From positions 324,017,645-324,081,644 of the forward strand of contig NC_053492.1 in assembly GCF_905171775.1 (NCBI RefSeq): DNA of 64,000 bases, written 5' to 3'. Both the position numbers and the translations under genes were made by a program. Source of the DNA: Rana temporaria (Eukaryota > Chordata > Amphibia > Anura > Ranidae). This document shows positions 23,482 to 34,671 of the stretch, one piece after another; position 1 is the stretch's first letter; each line of letters starts with the position of its first letter. The notes beneath the pieces were generated by a model. It made no database searches, was not told the DNA's origin, and saw nothing but the letters and a program-made list of their open reading frames with translations.

Positions 23482-26400
23482 CTATCTCTCCAAGGGGACT
23501 CCCATTTCTATCAGCCAAGGCTCCCACACTCCTCTAAATCTGTTATAGTTTCCTTGTTTAATAAAGGCTACCCTCTCGCACCAAATCAGAGCATTGATTG
23601 TTTCAACCCAATTCTCAACTGTTGGAGGTACATGCGCTTGCCATCTCTGTGCTATCAGCTTCCGAGCTTGGAATAGGCACCTAAGCACACTTTCCATGGC
23701 TCCTGCAGGGATTCTATGGTCTTCCATATCACCTAGCAGGCAAGTTCTAGCCTCCGGCTCTAGAGAGGTCTTGAAGATTTTATTGATCTTAGTTATCACT
23801 GCTGTCCAATATCTAAAGAGCTTGGGGCATCTCCAAAACATGTGTATAAGGTCCCCTGTTGCCCTACACCTGGGGCATTCATCGCTTTGCTTCCAACCTA
23901 GTACAAACATATTTTTAGGGGTATTATAGACCCGATGGAGTAGGAATAGGTGGGACAATCTCTGAGCTGGGGCAATTGACACCAATGTTCCTCTATATAG
24001 GATTTCATTCCACTTTTCCGGGGTCAATAGCCCAATGTCTCTTTCCCACTTTTCTCGGCTCTTAGACACCCCGATTTGACTTATGGATTTGGCCCCCAAT
24101 TTGTCGTATAGTACAGAGAATTGACCTTTTGTAATGTTAGTCTGGATCATTTTGAGAAGTGCAGGGGTATGAGTCCTAACCATCGGATGGATCTTAAACT
24201 GGGTCTGGAGAGCATGCCTAACCTGTAGATAATTAAAGAATGTCTTATTTGGTATGTTAAATTCATCTCTCAATTCCGAAAAAGTTTTAATAAGGTTTCC
24301 CTCATACATGTGTAGTAGCCGTGTTATCCCCTGGTTCTCCCAAATTTTAGGAATTTCTATGTCTCTAAGTTCTGTTAGGTTCTTATTATGCCAGAGAGGG
24401 GCAAACTCAGTTACACCAGTGTATCCCAACAAGGCTTTCGTGGTCTGCCATACTTTGTTAATTAGCTTTACAGTTGGGCATTGATAGTAAAATGAGTTTG
24501 CCTCTAGGGCTTCTATTAGGATCGTATGTGGAGCCCTTAATAGCATTAATTTAAAACTATTATTACCCAGATTTTGAGAGCCACACCCCACTATGTGCTG
24601 TAATTGGGATGCCAAGAAATATGTTCTCGGGTGTGGGACCGCCATCCCCCCCTCCTTCACCGGTAGTTGCATAGTCTGGAGTCTGATTCTGGCCTGACCT
24701 CCCTTCCACACTAACTCCCTAAACAGTGTCTCCATTCGTTTGAACCATATTTGGTTCACCCAGACTGGAGAGTTGTGAAGAACATACAATATCTGGGGAA
24801 GCCAGATCATTTTTATCAAATTGCATCTCCCGGCTACAGAGAGGGGGAGGCGGCTCCAGATATCTTTTTTTAGTTTCAATTTTAACAGTAGTGGAGCAAT
24901 GTTATTACTGGTGTACTCCTTAACCTCGCTAGTGATCCAGACCCCCAAGTATTTCAATTTTGTTGTAATTTTCAGCTGGGGCATTTTGGCTATTGTCTGG
25001 TCCCCCAACGGGTCTATCGGGAGTAGGGCCGACTTATCCCAATTAACCACTAGTCCCGAAAACTTTCCAAACTCCCCAACCATTTGAACCACTGTGGTCA
25101 GCGAACTATCCACATTCCCTATAAAGAACAGGACATCATCCGCGAAGAGCGATATCTTGTCTTCCTCTGAACCCCTTCTAAACCCCTGTATGTCTTTATT
25201 TAGTCTAGTTTTGATAGCAAGAGGTTCCATGGCAAGTGCGAACAAAAGCGGTGAAAGGGGGCAGCCCTGTCTCGTCCCTCTCTCGAGCTTAAATGTGTCT
25301 GAGACTTCACCGTTAATTTAAATTTTTGCTCGTGGTTCGCTATATAGGAGTTGAACCCACTTGATAAACAATGGGCCAAATCCAAAGCTTTCCAAAACCT
25401 TCCATAGGTATGGCCACTCAATGCTATCGAAGGCCTTAGCTGCGTCTAAGGCCAACAGTGCTCTGGGGCCCTCGTTGTCAGTGGGGATCTGTATGTTCAG
25501 GAAGGCCCTTCTGATGTTTATGCTAGTTGACCTGTTTGGAATGAACCCTGATTGATCAGAGTGGATAAGGCTCTCAATACACCCTTTTAGTTGATTTGCC
25601 AGTACTTTAGCAAGAATTTTTGCGTCTGTACAGAGCAATGATATTGGACGATAAGAGGTAGGATCTAGTTTATCTTTTTCCTCCTTATGGATTACAACAA
25701 TCGTTGCCTCCATCATAGAGGAAGGGAGCTGCCCCTCCAAGAAAGCACTTTTTAAGATCTGAAGCAGTTCTGGTAGTAAGATTTTACTAAAGCGCTTGTA
25801 GATCTCTATTGGGAGCCCGTCCGGGCCAGGTGATTTATGGCTGGACATCCCCGCTACTGCCGACTGTAGTTCTTCCAGTGTAAGTGGGGATTCCAGTTTT
25901 TCCCTGTCCACTTCTGGGAGAGTTGGAACTGGAATTCCCTGGAAGAAGGCCTCCATTCCTGCATTTCCTCCCCTAGACTTATAGAGGGATTTATAAAAGC
26001 CATGAAATATTTGTCTTATCTCACTACTATCAGTGAAAATATCGCCTGTTGAGGCCCTAATTGCCGAAATATTTGAAGAGGGGGAATTGGCCTGAGTCAG
26101 CAAGGACAGAACTCGCCCCACCTTCTCCCCCTCCCCAAATTGGGCTTGTTTCTGGAATATTCGATGGTTCTCTGCCTTTCTCATGGTGGCCATCTTATAG
26201 GCCTTCTGTTTGTCGAGCCACTCTCTTTGACTACTTACGGACGGGGTCTCAATATATCTCTGTTCAGCCACCATCACTTCACTTCTAAGATCCTCTTCCC
26301 ATGCCCTAGACTCCCTCTGTACTCTTGCCACTCCCTGGATCAACAAACCCCTCAAATAGGCCTTCAGCGAGTCCCAGACCACTCCAGACCTTGCCGAGCC

Positions 26401-27221
26401 TGTATTTATTTCGAGATATTCTTTCAAGCTGTTCAACATTTCCTGTGGTTCACCCAATAGCTCAAGCCAGTATGGACTAATTTTCCACTCTCTTTGAAGG
26501 GTATTCTTGCTCCTCCTAATAACTAGATCCAATGGTGAGTGGTCTGAGACCCCCCTTGGCCCATATTCTATCTCCTCGACCATACCCAGAGCCAACTCGT
26601 TGCCCAAGGCCATGTCGATTCTGGACAAGGTAGCATGGGAGCTAGAGAGACAGGAATACTGTCGAATACAAGGATGACGAGTGCGCCAAATGTCCTTTAG
26701 TCCCATCTCATCCAGGAATCGGGTCAATCGGCTCCCTTGTTCTATATTTGGTTCGTGTGCAGAGGGAAATCTATCATAGGCTCTATCTAGCACTTCATTG
26801 TAGTCGCCTACTGCTATCAGGGGAATATCGGTTTTATCCAGCATAAATTCCACTAGTTTCTGTAAGACATCGAACTTGAATGGGGGGGGATGTAGATATT
26901 GGCAAGAATATAGGGCTTATTTTCAATAGAGCAGGTCAAAAATACATACCGACCCTGTTCGTCTATCAAACTCCTCTCACAAGTAAATGACACACCTTTC
27001 CCTACCATTATGCTCACTCCCCTCGAATATGAGGAGTGTACAGAATGGTAGCGAAATGGGAATTTTCGAAGGCCCAACTGGGTCATTGTATCCTTGGTTA
27101 GGTGTGTTTCCTGTAGGCAGAGTATCCCTGGCCCCCTCCTTCCATTGATGCTAACACCAGTGCTTTCTTAGTGGGGTCCCCTAGCCCCCGTACATTCCAA
27201 GATCTAATCCTCAGAGCCATG
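23482..27221 (-). pseudogene. LINE3 ORF2: endonuclease / reverse transcriptase, frameshifted
   Basis: The likely start is the ATG at 27221, giving MALRIRSWNVRGLG, then CLQETHL. Further endonuclease motifs are VGDYNEV, LSRIDMAL and SDHSPLDL. RT motifs are KSPGPDGLPIEIYKRF, DAAKAFDSIEW and palm SLFADDVLFF. The C-terminal knuckle is CPRCRATGDLIHMFWRC. Frameshifts near 27130 and 26853, and a break at 25245-25318 between fingers and palm, make it a pseudogene. Confidence 0.88.
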
Positions 27222-27673
27222 GACTAGATAAAGTAGTAATAACATGAAATAAGATAACGCCACATAAGACAGCCACCTTTTTTTCCCTCTCTCCTTCTTT
27301 TTCTCTCCCCCTCAACCACTTTTTTTTCCCTTTTCCCCATCTTCCTGTTGCTTATCAAGACCAAGACCTCTCCTCTTTTCCATGATAGTTAAAGTATCTC
27401 TCTCCCCCAAAATTCTCTCCCAACACCCTCCCTCCCAGATCTCCCTCCCCTCCCTTCCTCCCCCTGCCCACCTGGGCTTCCCCATAGGGCTTCACTTGTG
27501 ACCTCACCACTCTCGCCTACCCACACCCATCCTCCCATTCTCACACTTGTTCACCTCTCTCTCCCTCTATTGAGGAGCGAGAGCCTCTCATCTCCACCCC
27601 CCCATCACCCTAGTCAAAATCTGGTACCCCATCTCCCATATCTGAAAAAGAGGCTACCTGTCTTCCCCCAAAC

Positions 27674-27707
<34 letters not shown>

Positions 27708-28887
27708 AGGGGGGGGAACCCCACAATCAATCAAATTGGTCAAATTGATCCAGTTATCGAAAAGTGTAACAATCTAGGCTAGTTGTAATCATTGGCATAG
27801 TAGAAAAAGAATAGTGCACCCCCACCCCCCGATTAATAAAATTAATTAATTGTCAATACATGTAGAAACTCAATTAAGCTAAACCCACTAATAATAAAAA
27901 AATAGACGTAGTTCAACTGTAAGAATATCAATAAAGTGCCTATAGATACAGATTGCTCCCTCTATACCCCAAAGCAACCTCCACCTAAAAAAAAAAAAAA
28001 GAAAAAAAAAGGGGAAAAGAGGGACCCCCCCATTGGTCAAGTTAATCAAATTAAAGTTAAAGTGTAAGAATCTAAACAAATTTAAATCATTGACATTGAC
28101 ATAATAAAAGTGAACATAGTGCACCCCCGTCCCCAATTAGTGAAATTAATCAATTATCAATACATGTAATATATCAAACCAACTGGAACCAGTGATAATA
28201 AGAAAGTAATCATAATTCAGCTATAAAAGTGTCAAATAAGTGTCTATAGATAGGAATTTCTCTATACCCCAGATCCGCCCCCCCCCCCTAAAAAAAAAAC
28301 AAAAAAAGAAAAAAAGGGGGGAACAGAATAGTGGAACATTTAATACCACTTATCCTCTAGTGCGATCTCCCTTATATACATGATCAAACTAAAAAGGAAA
28401 AAAAGGGGGGAGAAAAGGGGAGAAGGGAAAAAACAACAAAAAAAAAAGGGGGGAAAGGGGGGGGGAGGACGAGGGGAGACCCCCAAGTTAATTAACTTAG
28501 GCCAACTATCCATATAGTATAGAAGTGAGTATTGTATTGTGTGACTATACAAGTGACTATACAAGTGGCAATACATATCGCTCCCTCCAAAAAAAAAAAA
28601 AAAGCAAAAAAAAAGGAAATCTTACCATACTGATTTTCCCTACCCTCCTCCCTCCCCTCTCCCCCCCTCTCCCCCCCCCCAAAAAAAAAAAGGGGGGGAA
28701 CCCTCACAGAAATATTAAGACATTTGGTGAAACATTTAGTGCTATTAATCTTATAATACTATTCTTCTTGTGTAATCAATCAAGGGAAAATTTCAGTAGC
28801 TCAGTTGCTACCCAATAGAAAAAAGTGTCCCTCTCCAAAAAAAAAAAAAAAAGGAAGGGGAGGTATATATCTATACTATGTCAATGT
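27222..28887 (-). repeat. LINE3 ORF1-ORF2 spacer made of ~300-bp A/G-rich tandem units
   Basis: The 1.67-kb spacer is unusually long. It repeats a unit of roughly 300 bases at least twice and partly a third and fourth time. Landmarks are GTGCACCCCC near 27813 and 28118, TCAATACATGTA near 27852 and 28156, and a run of A's then G's at about 27668-27717, 27988-28030, 28288-28322, 28439-28470 and 28680-28700. The element's RNA would carry long pyrimidine blocks. No ORF. Confidence 0.72.
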
Positions 28888-30033
28888 CTATAGATCTTTG
28901 CTATTTGCTTCCAGCCATTGTGTCCCCTCTGCCGGCGAGTTGAAAAAAAAAGTCTTGCCAAGGGCTGTGACCCATAAACGAGCCGGATACTGTAAGGCAT
29001 ATACCACCTTGTGGTGCTGTAGGGTACGCTTTATTTGTATAAATTCAGCTCTACGTTTTTGCAGATCAGGAGAGAAGTCGGGGTAAAAGGAAATTCTCGC
29101 TCCGTTGTACATAATATCCCCCCTTTCCCTGGCTTTTTGAAGCAAGGTGACTTTATCGCCATAGTAGAAAAACTTAAAGAGTAATGATCTAGGGCGTCCT
29201 CCTTCCTGCGGGGGTTTGAAAGGGACTCGATGAGCCCTCTCAATAGAAAAGAAAGCTGAAAAAGTGGCGGGGCAAAAGATTTCCCTAAGCCAGTTCTCCA
29301 TAAAGGATATAGTGTTGGAGCCCTCACTCCTTTCCGGAAGACCACTCGGAATATCACTCGGATATTATTTCTTTGAAGCCTATTCATCGATTTCATCTAA
29401 TTTGGCTGCTTGTTGGTTCGTTTTCTCCTGTAAGCCCCTAAGTTCATTCTCAAACGGATATAGGGTATCCTCAACCGTACTTATTCGTTCTTCCAGGGTA
29501 TTAACTCTTTCGACAGTTTTGCTCATATCCTGATGTATTAAAACCAGCTCGTCTCTCAGGTTTTTTAGCTGATTATCAAAGCCCACCATAAATTCTTTAC
29601 AATCATTGACAGCCCGCAGAACATCCTTCAGTGTAGGTTCTTCTACTAATACAGGCCCAGGTAGGGTGGTAAGATCAGGTATTGCAAGTGCAACCAATGC
29701 AGGTTCGGTCCCATGTCCCCCCCCCTTAAGCCCTTTAATACTCGGGGCCTTGGTCACAGCTAGATTTATGGGGTTGGTTGGTTTAGAGGCCACCGAACCC
29801 TGGCTTTTTCTAGCAGCCGATGATCCTACGGAGCCCTTAGGTTGTGTAACTGATGGTGATAGGCCTCCTTTAGTGGGTGAATGAGATGTAGACTGAGAGG
29901 GATGGAAGAAACGCTCTAGCTTAGCCGCTGCAACCTGACTACCCTTCTCCTTTCCCTTAGCAGACCGTGTGGTGGGAGCTCCCTCTGAGTGCTGCTGGTC
30001 CTCAGGCCCACGTTTGTTGGTCATAGTGAACAT
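28888..30033 (-). pseudogene. LINE3 ORF1 (L1 ORF1p-like), frameshifted
   Basis: Starts MFTMTNKRGPEDQQ at 30033 (or at the internal Met three codons later). Residues 1-110 are low-complexity and basic. A coiled coil follows (DMSKTVERVNTLEERISTVE). Near 29390-29300 the frame shifts twice around LQRNNIRVI, the start of the RRM-like domain. The C-terminal domain then reads IERAHRVPFK, FKFFYYGDK and ISFYPDFSPDLQKRR. The layout is that of L1 ORF1 RNA-binding protein. Confidence 0.84.
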
Positions 30034-30355
30034 GGGTGTGAGTTACAGGAGGAAGAAAAAAAATAAAAAAAAATAAAAAAAATTTAGTTACCATACAAAT
30101 TGTCTCCGAAAGGAAAAAAAAAAAAAAAGGGGGGGAAGAGGTCAAATTTCTGAGGAGTTCCTAGGGACTGTCAGGGATCCCCACCTCGTAACAGTTCATA
30201 TGGGAGGGTAATCCCCCTTTGGAGAAAAATGGGCAGCAAGTTGTGATTTATGCAATACACAGTCCACAATCTATATAGCAGGCAAATCTATTGATAGATT
30301 TTAAGTTTGATAAATTTTAAGTCCACTCCTCCTTTTATCCTTTTTCCCCCCTTCT
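30034..30355 (-). other. LINE3 5' UTR, part next to ORF1
   Basis: Non-coding; contains A-rich and G-rich tracts at about 30055-30135. It is cut at 30355 by the TTAA-type transposon and resumes at 33981. Confidence 0.6.
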
Positions 30356-32216
30356 TTAACCACTTGACAACTGGGCACTTAAACCCACTTAATAACCAGA
30401 CCAATTTTCAGCTTTCGGTGCTCTCACATTTTGAATGACAATAACTCAGTCATACAACACTGTAACCAAATGAAATTTTTGTCCTTTTTTTCCCACAAAT
30501 AGAGCTTTCTTTTGGTGGTATTTGATCACCTCTGCGGTTTTTATTTTTTTCGCTATAAATGAAAAAAGAACGAAAATTTTGTAAAAAAATGAATTTTTCT
30601 TCATTTCTATTATAAAATTTTGCAAAAAATGAATTTTTCTTCATAAATTTGGCCTAAAATGTATACTGCTACATATCTTTGGTTAAAAAAAAAATAAAAA
30701 TTTGGATATTATTTAGTCTGGGTGAAAGTTATAGGGTCTACAAGCTATGGTACCAATTACTGAAAATTGATCAATTTGATCACATCTGATGTACTGACAG
30801 CCTCTCTCATTTCTTGAGACCCTAACATGCCAGAAAAGTACAAATACCCCCTAAATGACCCCTTTTTGGAAAGAAGACATTCCAAGGTATTTAGAAAGAG
30901 GCATGGTGAGTTTTTTGAAGTTGTCATTTTTTCCCACAATTCTTTGCAAAATCAAGGTTTTTTTTATTTTTATTTTTTTTTCCACAAAAGTTTCATATTA
31001 GCAGGTTATTTCTCACACACAGCATATGCATACCACAAATTACACCCCAAAACACATTCTGCTATTCCTCCCGAGTATGGCAATACCACATGTCTGAGAC
31101 TTTTACACAGCGTGGCCACATACAGAGGCCCGACATGCAGGGAGCACCATCAGGCGTTCTGGAACACCCAGACCAATTCTGACATTCCTCTCCTACATGT
31201 AAAAATCATCATTTATTTGCTAGAAAATTACATAGAACCCCAAAACATTATATATGCTTTTTTAGCAAAGACCCTAGAGAATACAATGGCGGTCATTGCA
31301 ACTTTTTATCGCGCATGGTATTTGCACAGCAATTTTTCGAACGCATTTTTTTGGGAAATAAAACAGTTTTGTGCTTTTTAAAAAAAAAAACATTAAAGTT
31401 AGCCCAATGTTTTTTCATAATATGAAAGACGAAGTTACGCCGAGTAAATAGATACCCAACATGTCACCCTTCAATATTGCACACGCTTGTGGAATGGCGC
31501 CAAACTTCGCTACTTAAAAATCCCCATAGGTGACGTTTTAAATGTTTTTACTGGTTACATGTTTTTAGTTACAGAGGAGTTCTGGGGCCAAAATGATTGC
31601 TCTCGCTCTAACGTTCGCAGAGATACCCCACATGTGTGGTTTGAACACCGTTTTCATATGTGGCCGGGACTTACGTACACATTCGCTTCTGTATACGAGC
31701 ACGCGGGAACAGGGGCGCTTTAAATATTTATTTTTTATTTTTATTGTTCATTTTACTTAATTTATTTTAGTTTGACACGTTTTCCCCCAAAAATAAATGT
31801 TTTGATCACTTTTATTCCAATTACAAGGAATGGAAACATCCCTTGTAATAGGAATATAGCATGACAGGTCCTCTTTACAGTGAGATATGGGGTCAATAAG
31901 ACCCCACATCTCACCTCTAGGCTGGGAAGCCTGAAAAAAAACAAGAAAAAAAACGATCCTGGCTTCAATCGCAGCGGTGAGTCAGAAGAAGCACCGGAGG
32001 GCGAAGAGAGTGGGGACGTCCCTTTTTGCCTCCGGTAAGAACGATCAAGAGGCGGAACAGCCGACATGATCGTTCTTATGGTGTAGAGAATCGCCGGCTG
32101 AAAAAAATGATATCTGAATGATGCCTGTAGCTGCAGGCATCATTTAGATATCCCTGCACAAAGTCAAGGACCTCATATGACGTGGGCGGGAAGTGGTTAA
32201 AACACATTTTTTTCCC

Positions 32217-33566
32217 CAGAGTATTTTCTGGGTATTGCAGAGTATTGGCTGGGGTATTGCAAAGTATTGGCCGGGGTATTGCAAAGTATTGGTGCGGGGG
32301 TATTGCAGAGTATGGTGCGGGGGTATTGCAGAGTATTGGTGCGGGGGTATTGCAGAGTATTGGTGCGGGGGTATTGCAGAGTATTGGTGTGGGGGGTATT
32401 GCAGAGTATTGTGTGGGGGGTATTGCAGAGTATTGTGTGGGGGGTATTGCAGAGTATTGTGTGGGGGGTATTGCAGAGTATTGTGTGGGGGGTATTGCAG
32501 AGTATTGTGCGGGGGGTATTGCAGAGTATGGTGCGGGGGTATTGCAGAGTATTGTGTGGGGGGTATTGCAGAGTATTGTGCGGGGGGTATTGCAGAGTAT
32601 TGTGCGTGGGGTATTGCAGAGTATTGTGCGGGGGTATTGCAGAGTATTGTGCGGGGGGTATTGCAGAGTATTGTGTGGGGGGTATTGCAGAGTATTGTGC
32701 GGGGGGTATTGCAGAGTATGGTGCGGGGGTATTGCAGAGTATTGTGTGGGGGGTATTGCAGAGTATTGTGCGGGGGGTATTGCAGAGTATTGTGCATGGG
32801 GTATTGCAGAGTATTGTGCGGGGGGTATTGCAGAGTATTGTGCGGGGGGTATTGCAGAGTATTGTGCGGGGGGTACTGCAGAGTATTGCGCGGGGGGTAC
32901 TGCAGAGTATTGCGCGGGGGGTATTGCAGAGTATTGTGCGGGGGTACTGCAGAGTATTGCGCAAGGGGTACTGCAGAGTACTGGCAGGGGGTACTGCAGA
33001 GTATTGCGTGGGGGTATTGCAGAGTATTGCGCGGAGGTATTGCAGAGTATTGCGCGGGGGTATTGCAGAGTATTGCGCGGGGGTACTGCAGAGTATTGCG
33101 CAAGGGGTACTGCAGAGTATTGCGCGGGGGTATTGCAGAGTATTGCGCGGGGGTATTGCAGAGTATTGGTGCGGGGTATTGCAGTGTATTGTGTGGGGGG
33201 TATTGCAGAGTATTGTGCGGGGGTATTGCAGAGTATTGAGCGGGGGTATTGCAGAGTATTGAGCGGGGGTATTGCAGAGTATTGAGCGGGGGTATTGCAG
33301 AGTATTGAGCGGGGGTATTGCAGAGTATTGCGCGGGGGTATTGCAGAGTATTGCGCGGGGGTTTTGCAGAGTATTGCGCGGGGGTATTGCAGAGTATTGC
33401 GCGGGGGTTTTGCAGAGTATTGCGCGGGGGTTTTGCAGAGTATTGCGCGGGGGTTTTGCAGAGTATTGCGCGGGGGTATTGCAGAGTATTGCGCAGGGGG
33501 TATTGCAGAGTAATTGCGCAGGGAAGGCAGAGCATTGCAGAGTATTGCGCAGGGAAGGCAGAGTAT
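32217..33566. repeat. 22-24-bp minisatellite, G-rich on plus strand
   Basis: About 1.35 kb of units close to GGGGGTATTGCAGAGTATTG, roughly 55-60 copies. Variants are ordered: GGTGCGGGGG units on the left, TGTGGGGGG and TGCGGGGGG in the middle, GCGCGGGGG on the right, with some GGGGTTTTGC units near 33360-33465. A longer pattern repeats: 32503-32610 matches 32697-32805. The unit has no stop codon on either strand, so all six frames are open for 330-520 codons; these are not genes. Confidence 0.95.
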
Positions 33567-33599
33567 TGCAGGGGTTAATGCAGGGATGGCTGAGCAGGG

Positions 33600-33970
33600 A
33601 TGGATGGATCTGTGACTGCAATAGTCACAGATCCATCCCACACTGCTGCTGCCATCCGCGCTCTCCTCTCACACTGTACCGATCGGTACAGCGAGAGGAG
33701 GGAGGAACCGGCGTCATCAAATGACGCCGGTTTGTTTACCTGTGATCGCGCCGCCATTGGACGGCGCGATCACATGGTAAAAGACCGCTGTTGTCAGTCA
33801 GTTACCGTGATCTGTGTAGCGCCGGGTCTCATAGACCCGGCGCGCACAGAATTTTCTGTGTGCGCGCCCGAGGCGGCGCGCATTACAGCTTCTGCGGGGC
33901 GCCGTTTCAGAACGGCGACCCCCAGTTAAGCAACCACCTTGCCGCCGTTTTTGGACGGCGGCTGGTGGTT
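33600..33970. repeat. Array of perfect hairpins at the transposon end
   Basis: At least seven inverted repeats follow each other: GGATCTGTGACT/AGTCACAGATCC (33604-33632), GTACCGATCGGTAC (33676-33689), AACCGGCGTCAT/ATGACGCCGGTT, TGTGATCGCGCCG/CGGCGCGATCACA, GCGCCGGGTCT/AGACCCGGCGC, GGCGCCGTTT/AACGGCG and GCCGCCGT/ACGGCGGC. Such hairpin runs are typical of the ends of abundant non-autonomous TTAA elements. CpG-rich, no gene. Confidence 0.8.
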
Positions 33971-33980
33971 AAGTGGTTAA

Positions 33981-34658
33981 GGGGTAATTGCATCCACTCT
34001 CCCTATTCCTTTATATGTAGTATATAGCAGTCCTTAAAGAAAGAGAGGAGAGACCTCGATACAACTCAGGCAGCCACCAGGGAGCCTTAGGTGGCCATAC
34101 CTCTGTACAGGAGCAGATATCTCCTTACCAGTACCGCCGCGTTAGTGTCCCGCTCCTCTATGGGCTCCTCTGTCCCCTGCAATAGTGTCCAGTAACTTTC
34201 CTCCGACTCGCCGACCCGTCTCTCCTCGCTCTAGTCAGTGTGACCGGCAGACACACGAGGTCCCGTAGTCTCGCGAGATCACGGGAGCAGCGTCGGGGGA
34301 GGCTCCAGGCCCCAGACTCTCGCCTCTCCTTCGCAGCGTGCACAGCAGCTCCAGCCCACACAGCCCGCAGACCAGCACACAGCGCCCAGCAGCGTCCAGC
34401 GTCCAGTCCCCGAGCCCCAAACAGCCGAGGTCCAGGGCAGGAGGTAGGTGGCAATCCTATTGAGATGGAAGTTTCCAGGGATAGGGGTCCATTCGTGGGT
34501 TTAGGTATAGCAATGGAGCGGCATGGTTTTTCACTCTGGTGTGGGGAGGTGTGGAGATCCTTACTCACTCATACTGCCACCACTACTCTCACACTCGCTC
34601 CCTCGCTCCCTCCTGCATCCGGTCACGCCCCCCAAGCCTACATTTTTTAGTTTTAATC
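33981..34658 (-). other. LINE3 5' UTR, outer part, CpG-rich
   Basis: The outer end of LINE3. Positions 34200-34460 are GC- and CpG-rich, as expected for an internal LINE promoter. The end lies against the right TSD (34659-34672). Open frames here lack domains and overlap on both strands. Confidence 0.6.
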
Positions 34659-34671
34659 CCAAGGAGATTTC

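Larger units (their letters stand above)
30356..33980. mobile_element. TTAA-flanked (piggyBac-like) non-autonomous DNA transposon or pair
   Basis: The block begins TTAACCACTT (30356) and ends AAGTGGTTAA (33980), short inverted ends with TTAA outside, as for piggyBac-type elements. An extra AAGTGGTTAA at 32191-32200 suggests two related elements, one ending there. Both right portions carry arrays of short hairpins (31820-32160 and 33600-33970). The left 1.3 kb is AT-rich without a transposase. I see no DDE domain, so it is non-autonomous. The flanking LINE3 UTR joins sensibly at TTAA. Confidence 0.6.
23064..34658 (-). mobile_element. LINE3: L1-like LINE inside PLE-A
   Basis: The 11.6-kb minus-strand insert is bounded by a 14-bp TSD CCAAGGAGATTTCT (23050-23063 and 34659-34672), with a long T-run (poly(A) on the minus strand) at the left. 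Coding order on the minus strand is ORF1 (30033-28888) then ORF2 (27221-23482). Removing the TTAA-type transposon (30356-33980) leaves about 8.0 kb. Its proteins differ clearly from LINE1 and LINE2, so three LINE families have inserted here, all in the same orientation. Confidence 0.92.

Noticed and set aside
30356..32200. A single TTAA element ending at 32200
   Set aside because: The LINE3 UTR does not resume at 32200; the minisatellite and second hairpin array follow, and a second AAGTGGTTAA end lies at 33980, so the outer boundary was preferred.
32217..33566. CRISPR-like array
   Set aside because: Units are contiguous with no unique spacers and the sequence is eukaryotic repeat DNA.
32076..33724. 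Open frames of 330-520 codons on both strands as possible repetitive proteins
   Set aside because: They are produced by a stop-free 22-24-bp minisatellite and are open in all six frames with unit length not a multiple of three; no start context or domain.
33600..34460. CpG-rich region as a host gene promoter
   Set aside because: It lies within the TTAA element end and the LINE3 5' UTR; no host exon is adjacent.
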